A stretch of 20,757 nucleotides of DNA from Anaerolineaceae bacterium UBA6105 (GTDB lineage Bacteria; Chloroflexota; Anaerolineae; Anaerolineales; Anaerolineaceae): contig DIWN01000013.1 of the NCBI GenBank assembly GCA_002423495.1, positions 1 through 20,757 of the forward strand. The letters are read 5' to 3'. Shown here piece by piece: positions 1 to 8,093 of the stretch. The notes under the pieces are model-generated. The model was not told where the DNA came from. It did no database searches and worked only from the letters and a program-made list of their open reading frames with translations. A program made the position numbers and the translations under genes. Each line of letters opens with the position of its first letter. Position 1 is the first letter of the stretch.

Positions 1-296
1 TTGGTCTGCGTAAAGCCCTGGGAGCGCGCAAGTTTGATATCCAGTTGCAGTTCCTGACGGAATCAGCCATGCTGAGTGTTTTTGGCGGTCTGATAGGTAT
101 CGGACTTGGATGGCTGCTCGGAAAAATTGTCGGCGCAATTGCTGCCAATTCTGGCACACCGCTGGTGCCTGAGATCAGTCTGAATTCCGTTCTGCTGGCC
201 ACGCTCTTTTCGCTCGCGGTTGGTATCTTCTTCGGTTGGTATCCAGCCCTGCGGGCTGCCAACCTGGAACCGGTCGAAGCGCTCAGGTACGAGTAG
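1..296 (+). CDS. MacB/FtsX-type ABC transporter permease, C-terminal fragment
   Basis: The reading frame is open from base 3 to the TAG at 294-296 and enters from outside the window. It begins GLRKALGARKFDIQLQFLTE, the cytoplasmic-loop motif that precedes the last membrane helices of MacB-like permeases (family knowledge: IGLRKALGAR..I..QFL.E). Two hydrophobic segments follow, roughly window residues 25-45 and 62-82. The end, GWYPALRAANLEPVEALRYE, is the canonical C-terminus of this family. Such permeases work with a LolD/MacB-type ATPase in lipoprotein or peptide export or mechanotransmission; the partner must lie upstream. The substrate cannot be inferred from this fragment. The family assignment is firm, the exact role unknown. 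Confidence 0.9.
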   Translation, partial: GLRKALGARKFDIQLQFLTESAMLSVFGGLIGIGLGWLLGKIVGAIAANSGTPLVPEISLNSVLLATLFSLAVGIFFGWYPALRAANLEPVEALRYE

Positions 297-332
297 TTCT
301 TTTAATTATTGGCAATACAAAAAATCACAAAA

Positions 333-354
333 AAGAGGCGCATACGCGCCTCTT
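333..354. terminator. Bidirectional intrinsic terminator
   Basis: A perfect 9-bp stem (AAGAGGCGC, ATAC loop, GCGCCTCTT) is preceded by an A-rich run and followed by TTAATTCTT. It therefore reads as a terminator in both directions. It lies between the convergent permease and protease genes. Confidence 0.85.
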
Positions 355-372
355 AATTCTTAACGCCAAAGC

Positions 373-1557
373 TTACTCGCGGAAGCCCAGGACCACATCC
401 ACATCCAGTGTCTCGCCATTGCGGATGAGGGTAAACGTGATCGTCTCGCCCGGGTTTTTGTTCACCACCATGTAGCTCAACAATTCGCTGAAGTCCTTGA
501 TCGGCTGCCCATCAACCGCGATGATCAAGTCACCGCCCTTAAACAACCCCTGTACCGAACTCGGTGATGTGCCGCCGCGGATCCCGGCCTGATCAGCCGG
601 ACCGCCCTTGACCACCGACGACACGTACGCCCCTGTGGATTGGGGCAAATCCAATACTTCAATCATCGCCAGTGACATGCTTGTGTAACTGGTCATGCCA
701 AGGTAGGGATACTCATAGCTGCCCTTCTCGATCAACGAGGGCACCACTTTGCGCACGATGTTTGATGAGATCGCAAAGCCTATCCCGGTGCTGATGGCAT
801 CTCCAGTGACGCTCAAACCGGCGGTCTGTATCGCCCGGTTCACCCCGATTACTTCCCCATTAAGATTGAGCAGGGGTCCGCCGGAGTTTCCAGGGTTAAT
901 GAGAGCGTCGGTCTGGATGGTGTCGCCCGAGGAATAATACGACCCGGTCGAGGTCTGGCGCATCGAGTCCAACACTCTTCCCCGCGCGGAAACCACACCC
1001 ACCGTCATCGTGCCGCTCAAGCCATAGGGGTTTCCAATTGCCACCACCATCTGCCCGACCTTGACCTGATCTGAGTCTCCCAGGGGCAGTGGAACCAATT
1101 CGTCCGGATCCACATCCACCTTGATAACCGCCAGGTCTGAGTCCAAATCTGTCCCTATGACGTCACCGTAGACTTTAAGCCCGGATGAAAAGTGCACTTC
1201 AAGCTGCTCGATATTGCTGGCAACGTGATAATTGGTGACGATGTGCCCCTCTTTATCGATCACAAAGCCAGTCCCCTGCCCGGAACCACTAACAGAAGCA
1301 TATTGCAATGAAACAACCCCGGGGCTGTATTTTTCATACAGAGCTTCGAGACTGCCCTCAAGGGCAGCAAATTCAGGCACGAGGATTGTCCCGGATTCCT
1401 GGGGGGGTAAGGTAGTTGGAACTGTTTCTTCCACCATAGGGATAGCAGTTGGCTGTTGCGTGTCGGAAGTGACCACCCGGGTTAAGGAACAGGCTGTGCC
1501 AACAACAATTATTGACAAGAGAAAGAATAGCGTGCGTAGTTTGTTTTGTTTGGTCAT
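373..1557 (-). CDS. HtrA/DegP-like serine protease, lipoprotein, trypsin + one PDZ domain
   Basis: This 394-aa protein is probably a cell-surface quality-control protease. The N-terminus is a lipoprotein signal: a basic start, a hydrophobic core and a GTAC lipobox with Cys23. A Thr/Pro-rich linker follows (about 28-60). The trypsin-like domain (about 68-275) shows the full catalytic triad: His111 in TNYHVA, Asp141 in DSDLAVIKV and Ser225 in NPGNSGGPLL. One PDZ domain spans about 282-392, including GGDLIIAVDGQPI. Length and order match bacterial HtrA-like proteases with a single PDZ. The ATG start is preceded by AGAAGGTG at a suitable distance. It faces the upstream permease convergently and shares the terminator at 333-354. 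Nothing shows which HtrA paralogue it is, so no symbol is given. Confidence 0.93.
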   Translation of the reverse strand: MTKQNKLRTLFFLLSIIVVGTACSLTRVVTSDTQQPTAIPMVEETVPTTLPPQESGTILVPEFAALEGSLEALYEKYSPGVVSLQYASVSGSGQGTGFVIDKEGHIVTNYHVASNIEQLEVHFSSGLKVYGDVIGTDLDSDLAVIKVDVDPDELVPLPLGDSDQVKVGQMVVAIGNPYGLSGTMTVGVVSARGRVLDSMRQTSTGSYYSSGDTIQTDALINPGNSGGPLLNLNGEVIGVNRAIQTAGLSVTGDAISTGIGFAISSNIVRKVVPSLIEKGSYEYPYLGMTSYTSMSLAMIEVLDLPQSTGAYVSSVVKGGPADQAGIRGGTSPSSVQGLFKGGDLIIAVDGQPIKDFSELLSYMVVNKNPGETITFTLIRNGETLDVDVVLGFRE

Positions 1558-1980
1558 AATTCACCTTCTGATAGATGCAGTCTTAAATCTTTTGTAAACC
1601 TTATCATACTCACAAATCATTAATGGATTATAAAAAATTGGTATAGATTACTGTCTATCCATGTATAGCCTTGACATCATCCAAAAAACGGTTGGATTTA
1701 CAGGTATCTTAAAACATTAAGCAATCAGGTTTTTATCAATTTCTAAAAACCTACCAAGACTTCAGAACCAGACCCAAATTAATCAAACTGTCCTAAGGGA
1801 TTATGTAAACTTATCGAGCCGAGAATTTGGTTATACAGAGGGCACAGAACGCTTATAACTGGAACAATTATTGAATTGACGGCACTGTGTTAACAAAGTA
1901 AATAATTCTTTCGAAAGGAATAAGAATTTGTTACACTAATAACAGATATCAGACGACTAATTATTGAAAGGAAAAGCATT
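1558..1980. other. AT-rich intergenic region between divergent genes
   Basis: No open reading frame of note and no RNA gene is visible. The stretch is markedly more AT-rich than the flanking protease gene and should hold the divergent promoters of the protease and of the gene at 1981. The only symmetrical site I see is the 10-bp palindrome CTTTCGAAAG at 1908-1917. Confidence 0.5.
1876..1904 (+). promoter_or_regulatory. Possible promoter for the 1981 gene
   Basis: TTGACG (1876-1881) is followed after 17 bases by TAAATA (1899-1904). The -35 is good but the -10 matches the consensus at only three positions. The palindrome CTTTCGAAAG lies just downstream at 1908-1917. Tentative. Confidence 0.3.
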
Positions 1981-2585
1981 ATGAAAAGTCGCGTTATCTT
2001 GGCATTCCTATTAATTATTCCAATGATACCAACATCGACTGTGATGTCATCGTATTACGTGGGAAATCAATATGTGTCAGCATACGGGGGAAGAGTCAAC
2101 ATTTATACCCCTCCTTATCCAATAAACGTTTTTCACTATGGGCAATCGCACTGGATCTCACTGCCATTACCTTACTGGATTCAAAGTGGGTGGAGGTATT
2201 TTTCGGGGTATCAATTTCCCGAAAAATATGTAGAGTATTATTCTCCAGTAAGCAACTATGAAATCTATCCTCAAGGAAATCAGAATTGGGGAACAATGAT
2301 CGAATATAAAATCGTTAAGGCGATGAAGTTTGGTGTGCGTACATAAACAATCTTGGGATAGGATACAGAGATATAGTTTATGCTCCTTCTGCATTGCAGA
2401 CGATGTCAGAAGTTCACAACGATCCCTTGATAGAGTTGCATACACAATTCGAAGAAGCATCATATCGAGATTCGAGTGGTAATTACCATTTGTTCAATCA
2501 GGCAAATTGGACTGAACAGTTTCCATATTCTTTAGTCATTGAAAGTGAGTCAACTTTCCTGACTTATCGGATTGACACATGGTAA
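1981..2585 (+). pseudogene. Secreted protein of unknown function, interrupted by a -1 frameshift
   Basis: Two overlapping pieces form one protein. The first frame (1981-2346) starts with a signal peptide (MKSRVILAFLLIIPMIPTST) behind an AAAGGAAAAG ribosome site. It runs as Tyr/Trp-rich sequence to NWGTMIEYKIV, then ends in unrelated residues. From 2319 the third frame continues GDEVWCAYINNLG and runs to a TGG-TAA end at 2585. One missing base in GTTAAGGC at about 2313-2319 (for example GTTAAAGGC, giving IVKGDEVW) would restore an uninterrupted protein of about 201 aa. The joined sequence (W.QSGW, YVEYYSP, WGTMIEYKI, WCAYIN, SEVH) looks to me like a conserved secreted family of Gram-positives and Chloroflexota, but I cannot name it. 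It may be a real pseudogene, a recent mutation or a sequencing error. The next gene follows after 45 bp. Confidence 0.75.
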
Positions 2586-2630
2586 CAATATCTTCCATTA
2601 ATCATTATGAATTAATTGAAAGGAGATATA

Positions 2631-3494
2631 ATGAATAAAAAACAAGTTGGGCTGATTTGTGGATTAACTGCAATTGTGGCACTGGTGTCTTTTCTGATTA
2701 TCAATCGTGTGAATGCGAACAAGGCTGAGCAGCTTGCGGAACAACTTGCTGATAACCTCGCTTTGGAAGGCTTGCCCCTGATAAGTGTGCGTGTGGAAGA
2801 ACAAGCCCCGCTTACACTCGAAGTAACCCTTCAGTACCCAACCACTGATAGCCCTGAGCGAAAAGCGGAAATCCTCCGAGGTCGTCATGCAGTAAGATGG
2901 AACTGTGCCGAGCTAAATCGCGAAAAATACCAGATAAGCAGTTATATTATCTTGATTCTTGATGATGTTGGCAAACAATTAAGCTGGGAACAAAATTTCC
3001 TTTATCAGAGTGATCCAGAAGACGTTCCAGTTGAGTACACAATGAACCTTGAGGAAGCCGCGAATTACCTTCGGGAGACTTTTAATCCAGGGTCCGCCCA
3101 GGTGGAGCGATTCGAGTTGATCCAGGAGCAAAAAAACAACAATATCATTAACACGTTGTACATCCTCTTAGTCGAGCCAGATCTACAGACTCTCAATAAC
3201 GATTTACCAATGAGGCAAATCGAGCCACTAATTAAGGGGGTTAACCAACAAAAGCTTTACCAGGTTGACATGTGCTGGCTCGAGATTCATGGACCAAATT
3301 CTGAAGTTTGGCTGGATTATCTTTATGACTATAGCTTTCCAGTTGTATCCTGGTGGATGGCAGACGGCGTCAGCACTGAGTGGTTTCCACATCCTGCCCC
3401 TCTACCCAACCAGGAACCCACCATGATTACACCACCCGAGAAGACCTACCCTGTAGAGACCCTCGAACCAACCGTTATCGTCCCTTACCCCTGA
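2631..3494 (+). CDS. Membrane-anchored protein of unknown function
   Basis: This 287-aa protein starts at ATG 2631, chosen because AAAGGAG lies 5-6 bases upstream. A TTG further up (2616) is in frame but lies in the ribosome site. A single N-terminal membrane segment (about residues 6-25) suggests an anchored extracytoplasmic protein. The body is mixed alpha/beta without a motif I recognise, with three Cys or Trp landmarks (WNCAEL, DMCWLEI, SWWMADG). The tail is Pro/Thr-rich (PTMITPP, PTVIVPYP), resembling a wall-spanning or disordered end. It lies 45 bp behind the broken secreted protein, probably in the same transcript, and ends before a strong terminator. Function unknown. Confidence 0.8.
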   Translation: MNKKQVGLICGLTAIVALVSFLIINRVNANKAEQLAEQLADNLALEGLPLISVRVEEQAPLTLEVTLQYPTTDSPERKAEILRGRHAVRWNCAELNREKYQISSYIILILDDVGKQLSWEQNFLYQSDPEDVPVEYTMNLEEAANYLRETFNPGSAQVERFELIQEQKNNNIINTLYILLVEPDLQTLNNDLPMRQIEPLIKGVNQQKLYQVDMCWLEIHGPNSEVWLDYLYDYSFPVVSWWMADGVSTEWFPHPAPLPNQEPTMITPPEKTYPVETLEPTVIVPYP

Positions 3495-3560
3495 GTTTTT
3501 TACGTTTGATCCAGGGAATTCTTGTTGAGAATCAAGAAGAGTCTAAATTGGAAAGTTAAA

Positions 3561-3590
3561 AAAAGCATCCTCAGTGATGGGGATGCTTTT
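3561..3590. terminator. Bidirectional intrinsic terminator
   Basis: AAAAGCATCC and GGATGCTTTT form a perfect 10-bp stem around a 10-base loop. The A run on one side and the T run on the other suit both the plus-strand gene ending at 3494 and the minus-strand fhs gene ending at 3609. Confidence 0.88.
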
Positions 3591-3608
3591 GATTTAGAAA
3601 AAAAACGT

Positions 3609-5528
3609 CTAACTCAATCCTAAGATTTTTCCCGTCTCAAAATCAATATCGATCTCGTAATAAGCCGGTCTGGTTGGCAAACCAGGCATGGTGCTCATCG
3701 TGCCCAACAAGGGGTAGACAAAGCCAGCTCCCACCGATGCGCTCACATTCCGGATGGGAATGCGGTAACCCTTAGGCACGCCCTTCAGCTCCGGATCATG
3801 GCTGAGGGAGAGGTGGGTCTTTGCCATACAGATGGGCAAATGATCATAACCCAGGCGGGTATATTCGGCTATGCGTTCTTCTGCCTGCTCGCTGTAATCC
3901 ACGCCATCCGCGCCATACACTTCCCGGGCGATGGTTTCAATCTTCTGCTTAAGCGGGACATCCAATGGGTAGAGGAACTTGAAGTCTGCTGGTTTCTCAG
4001 ACGCCTTCACGACTGCTTCCGCCAACGCAACCGCACCTGCCCCACCCTGGCTGAAGTGGTCAGCAACCACCGCGTCCGCCACTCCGGGGTGCCCCAGGGC
4101 GATCTTACGTACCAGTTCAAGCTCGGCAGGCGTATCCGTTGGGAAGCGATTGACCGCCACGACCACAGGCACGCCAAATTTCTGCGCGATGCTGGCATGC
4201 GCCAGTAAGTTCGCGGCACCTTTTTGCACTAATTCGAGATTCTCATCGATATATTCCGGCGCAAGCGGTGCGCCAGCGGTAACTTTCGGACCACCGCCAT
4301 GCATCTTGAGCGCTCTGACCGTCGCCACCAAAACCACCACGCTCGGAATGTTGCCCGAGTAGCGGCATTTGATGTCGAAGAATTTTTCCATGCCCATGTC
4401 CGCGCCGAAGCCCGATTCTGTGATCACAAAATCTGCCAGCTTTAGGGCGATTTTGTCTGCCATGATCGAGCTGTTGCCGTGGGCGATGTTGGCAAACGGA
4501 CCCGCGTGCACCAGCACAGGGGTGCCTTCGAGGGTCTGCATCAGGTTCGGCTTGATGGTGTCCTTCATCAGCACCGTCAGCGCGCCAGCCACGCCCAGAT
4601 CATCGGCGGTGATCGGCTCGCCCTGCCTGGACTGCCCGATCACGATCTTCGCGATTCTTTCGCGCATATCTTTCAAGCTGGTTGCCAGCGCCAGGATCGC
4701 CATCAGCTCGCTCGCGACGCTGATGTAAAAGTTCGTACTGATCTCAAAACCCTTTTCAGCACTTCCTTGCCCAACCGTGATCCCGCGCAGCATGCGATCG
4801 TTCACGTCCACTGCCCGCCGCCATGTGACGGTTTCGGGGTCAATATCCAGCCTTGCGAAGCGCGCTTTTTGTTCGTCGGTCAGCAGATCGGGATCGGTTT
4901 CGGTGATACCCAATTTCTTCAGGCGCCCCTGCATACTCACCGAGAAATGGCGCTTGCCCTTCTTGTCTTTCGGGCAAAGACGGTTGAACAGCGCCGTGTC
5001 AGATTGAGTCGATTCATGGAACATGCGCGTGTCGATGGCTGCCGCCAGCAGATTGTTCGCGGCAGTGATGGCGTGGATGTCGCCGGTCAGATGCAGGTTG
5101 AAATCCTCCATCGGGATAACCTGCGAATAGCCACCGCCGGCAGCGCCGCCCTTGATGCCAAAGGTTGGTCCCTGGCTGGGTTGGCGGATGCAGGTGACCA
5201 CGCGCTTGCCCAGGTGGGCTCCAAGCGCCTGGCTCAACCCGACTGTGGTGGTCGTTTTCCCTTCTCCGAGCGGTGTGGGGGTGATAGCGGTTACGTCGAT
5301 GTACTTGCCATCAGGCGCGTCCGCCAGGCGGTCCAGCACTTCGAGCTTGATCTTCGCCTTGTAGTCACCGTAGAGTTCCAGCTCACTTTCCTCCAGTCCC
5401 ATCTCTTCCGCCACCTGGCGGATGGGTTTGAGCGTTGCCGCCTGGGCAATGTCAATATCTGCTGGAACGGGGGTCTTGGGGTCTAATGGGGTCGGGACAA
5501 ACTTACGCGGTTCTGGGTGTTGAGTCAT
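3609..5528 (-). CDS. fhs: Formate-tetrahydrofolate ligase, long (C1-THF-synthase-like) form
   Basis: This cytoplasmic enzyme makes 10-formyl-THF from formate, THF and ATP. It feeds purine and formyl-Met synthesis or the methyl branch of the Wood-Ljungdahl pathway. The signatures are intact: P-loop TPLGEGKTTT (about 85-94), GIKGGAAGGGY (124-134) and VATVRALKMHGG (401-412). At 639 aa it is about 80 residues longer than the usual bacterial enzyme (near 556-560). The extra length includes an N-terminal extension and an insert around 185-250 with RLKKLGI and RFARLDIDPETVTW. From memory, these match the synthetase domain of eukaryotic MTHFD1/C1-THF synthase. The ATG has AAGGAG upstream. The gene starts 15 bp after the lipoprotein gene's stop, so the two are probably cotranscribed. 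No folD, metF or other folate gene is in view. Confidence 0.96.
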   Translation of the reverse strand: MTQHPEPRKFVPTPLDPKTPVPADIDIAQAATLKPIRQVAEEMGLEESELELYGDYKAKIKLEVLDRLADAPDGKYIDVTAITPTPLGEGKTTTTVGLSQALGAHLGKRVVTCIRQPSQGPTFGIKGGAAGGGYSQVIPMEDFNLHLTGDIHAITAANNLLAAAIDTRMFHESTQSDTALFNRLCPKDKKGKRHFSVSMQGRLKKLGITETDPDLLTDEQKARFARLDIDPETVTWRRAVDVNDRMLRGITVGQGSAEKGFEISTNFYISVASELMAILALATSLKDMRERIAKIVIGQSRQGEPITADDLGVAGALTVLMKDTIKPNLMQTLEGTPVLVHAGPFANIAHGNSSIMADKIALKLADFVITESGFGADMGMEKFFDIKCRYSGNIPSVVVLVATVRALKMHGGGPKVTAGAPLAPEYIDENLELVQKGAANLLAHASIAQKFGVPVVVAVNRFPTDTPAELELVRKIALGHPGVADAVVADHFSQGGAGAVALAEAVVKASEKPADFKFLYPLDVPLKQKIETIAREVYGADGVDYSEQAEERIAEYTRLGYDHLPICMAKTHLSLSHDPELKGVPKGYRIPIRNVSASVGAGFVYPLLGTMSTMPGLPTRPAYYEIDIDFETGKILGLS

Positions 5529-5543
5529 ACTATTCTCCTTGGT

Positions 5544-6926
5544 TCATGGTCCTATGGTCACATCCCGTGGGATGCTGACCGAAGCTTCGAATTTGATTTC
5601 TTCTAATATTCCGAGATAAATAATCGGGACTTGCACTGTTAATGAGCTGTTGGCGCGAATATTCCCGCTTTGAACGGAGCCGCCTCCAACAATCTTACCA
5701 GACGCATCCGTTACCACCAGGTAAACTACCGCCCCGGGGACATCCGCGTTCAGATTGTTGATGATGTTCACGCTGGCAGTCTCGCCGCCTTCATTCAGCA
5801 CCGGTAACCCGGCTTCAAGCGGGTCATATCCAAGTTGGAACTGCCCGAATTCGCCAGGCACGATGATCATATCCACCTGCTGCGCCACACAATCCACTGG
5901 CAGGTCAAGGATCCCGGGTGAAAATACCAGTTCCTGTTCCGGCCAGATCAGGTCAATGTAGCCTTGCTCCGCGAGGCAGACTTTGTCTGCTGCGTCCGTA
6001 ACTGTTAGAAGGTAATAGGTTTCAGTCAGCAGGCGATCGGTCAGGTTCCTCAGCACCGCCCCACCGGAAACGTGCTGATAATCATCGACGATAAAGTTCC
6101 ACTGACTGACCTCGATGTTCTCCCACCAGCTGCCCCCTTCCAGGGATGCCGACTGCGCCGCGATCCACGGGTAAATCTCCACCAGCGCGATCTCCTGGTC
6201 GGCCTGGATATTTGCCAAAACGGATATGCCGGTGCGGTCTTTTTCGGGCACAAAATCGATCATGCCGCGTCCGCCGCCGATGATCTTGCCGCTCGCGTTG
6301 TAGGCGATCGCGTTCAGTTCGACTTTGGTGTAGGTATAGGGGTCGGAATTGTTGATCCAACCTGTCAGCCTGATGCCATCTTCAGCTTCCACCCAGCTGG
6401 CATTGTCAACCAGCAAAGGCTGAGAGTAACGCAACTGGCGGTCTTTCAGCCCTTCCTTAACGCGTACCTCCACGGTATACGCTTCCAACCCGGGCAGCAG
6501 TTCAAAATCCTGCACCAGGCCAGTGGTCTCACGCGGGAAGAGATAGCGCACGGTGCGAACTTCCTGGGCGATGCGGTTCCCGCTGATGTCGAGCGCCAGC
6601 ACTTCCACCTGCACATCCCGCAGGATGGCGTCAGTGAGAGTGTTGAAGAGTTTGGCAATGATCTGAAGTTCAGCGCCAGTCTGGACGTATTCCAACTCAG
6701 TGATTCGAACCGGATTTGGGTTGACCAGGTCTGGCGTGGGGGTCGGATTGATCGGCTCCACCACCACCTGCGGCGTGCCATCCACCAAAACCACCGTCGG
6801 CTGGATGAGCGTGGCAGTCGACGGCACAGGCGTTGCAGTTGGGTCGCCAGGAGCAACACCCCCGCAGGAACTTAGTCCAAGCAGGACCGCCAAACCGATC
6901 AGAATGAGTGTGTTTTTCCGTTTCAC
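5544..6926 (-). CDS. Lipoprotein with four tandem beta-sandwich-like repeats (FxLYD-like)
   Basis: This 460-aa protein starts at GTG 6924-6926, chosen for the GGCGGAG site about 6 bases upstream. The lipoprotein signal ends in LSSC (Cys21). A Pro/Thr-rich linker (about 25-70) follows, typical of surface lipoproteins in this group. The rest appears to hold four similar modules, each with a V/Y-x-V/L-x-A/V pattern and a 'G.I.GGG'-like turn: around 75-165 (DISGNRIAQE), 175-260 (NASGKIIGGGRG), 280-355 (TDAADKVCLAEQG) and 385-455 (TDASGKIVGGGS). This resembles FxLYD/DUF3426-type domains by pattern only. It would sit on the outer face of the membrane. It is promoter-proximal to fhs, but no functional link to folate is evident. 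Confidence 0.82.
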   Translation of the reverse strand: MKRKNTLILIGLAVLLGLSSCGGVAPGDPTATPVPSTATLIQPTVVLVDGTPQVVVEPINPTPTPDLVNPNPVRITELEYVQTGAELQIIAKLFNTLTDAILRDVQVEVLALDISGNRIAQEVRTVRYLFPRETTGLVQDFELLPGLEAYTVEVRVKEGLKDRQLRYSQPLLVDNASWVEAEDGIRLTGWINNSDPYTYTKVELNAIAYNASGKIIGGGRGMIDFVPEKDRTGISVLANIQADQEIALVEIYPWIAAQSASLEGGSWWENIEVSQWNFIVDDYQHVSGGAVLRNLTDRLLTETYYLLTVTDAADKVCLAEQGYIDLIWPEQELVFSPGILDLPVDCVAQQVDMIIVPGEFGQFQLGYDPLEAGLPVLNEGGETASVNIINNLNADVPGAVVYLVVTDASGKIVGGGSVQSGNIRANSSLTVQVPIIYLGILEEIKFEASVSIPRDVTIGP

Positions 6927-7104
6927 ATTGTCTCCGCCACCACGCGATCACATGACAGCTATTCTATTTTATCTGTTTGCCGGTGTTTTGGGTAGTTGCT
7001 GGGGTGACAAATGGAAAATGAACGGAGAGAATGTTACATGAAGAAACAAAAATGAGTGACTGCACAGACCGACATCATTTTACTCATTAAGTATAAGAAT
7101 GGTC

Positions 7105-7851
7105 TTAAGCCTTATTACGCGTTTGTAAAATTTGGGTTAAATAACTAACAAAGTTATTGCATGAAGCATAGTCAGGATCTCCAGGAATGAACAATAAGTC
7201 GTCTCGATGACAGTAATAGATTTTTTCATAGCGTATCTTTAATTGACGCCGTAGACCTGTCATTTCCCTTCTCACTTCATTTGCTTTAACAACTAATTCT
7301 TGTTCTAAAACAGATCGTTTCCTTAATATTTCCAACTCTATTTCTCTATGTAGTCTTTTACTCTTTTTCGAAAAATAGATCCCAAGTGCAGCCAACACAA
7401 GGGAGCATATGAGCCAAAGAAATTCAGGGATTAAAGCAGTTACTCTGATATAAAATGAACCAGCGCACAAAAACTGAATAAACATAAACGCAGACACAAT
7501 AAAGAAAAACTTGCTCCTCGTAGTAAACACATTGTCTGGCTTTTGGGGGTTTGGTAATGAGTTTAGCTTTTGTTGAATGAGTAAGTCTGGTCGCTCTACG
7601 AATTCATCCAGATTAAGTTGTTCTGGCGATGGAAACTTTGCTCCCAGTTGGTCATGCCTATTTACGATGGCTGTTATCTTTTCCACCCTATCATTCCGAT
7701 GACACCTTGGGCAACGCCCAAAATACTCGATATCTTCTTCCCTTAATTTATGTTCCGTCCCGCAATAATCGCAGATATAGGTCGGGGTATTCTTTTGAAC
7801 AGTCAATTTTCCGCCGCAGGATGGACAACTAAGAGTAACAAAATCGCTCAT
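7105..7851 (-). CDS. Zinc-ribbon membrane protein with coiled coil
   Basis: This 248-aa protein has two N-terminal zinc-ribbon units. The first is C9-P-S-C12 with C27-D-Y-C30, and a third knuckle is C47-P-R-C50. Two membrane helices follow (about 113-132 and 138-160) with a short external turn. A Lys/Glu/Arg-rich coiled coil spans about 161-210. The C-terminus, YYCHRDDLLFIPGDPDYASC, adds two further Cys that may form another metal or disulfide site. The start is supported by AGAGGA upstream. Zinc ribbon plus helical hairpin proteins of this sort are common in Chloroflexota, but I know no assigned function. The gene stands alone, and its AT-rich codons differ from the GC-richer lipoprotein and fhs genes next to it. 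Confidence 0.8.
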   Translation of the reverse strand: MSDFVTLSCPSCGGKLTVQKNTPTYICDYCGTEHKLREEDIEYFGRCPRCHRNDRVEKITAIVNRHDQLGAKFPSPEQLNLDEFVERPDLLIQQKLNSLPNPQKPDNVFTTRSKFFFIVSAFMFIQFLCAGSFYIRVTALIPEFLWLICSLVLAALGIYFSKKSKRLHREIELEILRKRSVLEQELVVKANEVRREMTGLRRQLKIRYEKIYYCHRDDLLFIPGDPDYASCNNFVSYLTQILQTRNKA

Positions 7852-7882
7852 CGATATTTTCCTCTGACCCTTATTTCAGTGA

Positions 7883-7888
7883 ATTATA
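7883..7888 (-). promoter_or_regulatory. Likely -10 box for the zinc-ribbon gene
   Basis: TATAAT on the minus strand lies 31 bases before the start codon. No good -35 is seen at the usual distance. Unlike other TATAAT boxes in this window, it leaves room for the AGAGGA ribosome site. Confidence 0.45.
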
Positions 7889-7992
7889 TCCTAACCCTGT
7901 GCCAGATAGTGTCCCGAAGCACCAGAAAACCGCTGCAAGCCATCACTCATTTTTTAGAAGATCTTTCAAGAGAGCACAGCCTGACCTTCCCC

Positions 7993-8050
7993 TGGTCGAA
8001 GATCCGTGTCCTGTGCCCGCAGTAAAGCGGAGGGTAAGCGAAGTGAAAGG
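7993..8050 (+). repeat. Repeat family A, copy 1 (diverged, partial)
   Basis: About 58 bp beginning TGGTCGAAGATCCGTG and ending GAAAGG align without gaps to 8119-8176, with about eight mismatches. It is in direct orientation to copy 2. It has no coding potential of its own, and the short open frames here are repeat translations. Confidence 0.8.
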
Positions 8051-8069
8051 AAGAGAAGCTGCTTGCCTG

Positions 8070-8091
8070 CCCTGCATGCATGCATGCAGGG
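8070..8091. repeat. Perfect 22-bp palindrome with TGCA core repeats
   Basis: CCCTGCATGCA mirrored with TGCATGCAGGG gives a perfect palindrome of 22 bases. It lies within an interval that is absent from the third copy of family A (see findings) and may be a small insertion. Confidence 0.75.
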
Positions 8092-8093
8092 TG

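Noticed and set aside
4479..5486. A 335-codon open frame on the plus strand opposite fhs
   Set aside because: It is antisense to a perfectly conserved enzyme gene, has no recognisable domain, and its composition follows the fhs codons; it is a shadow frame.
6072..6875. A 267-codon open frame opposite the lipoprotein gene
   Set aside because: It is antisense to a gene with lipobox, repeats and ribosome site, and has no domain or ribosome site of its own.
7051..7088. Hairpin AATGAGT/ACTCATT after the zinc-ribbon gene
   Set aside because: The stem has seven weak pairs and a 24-base loop, so it is not a convincing terminator.
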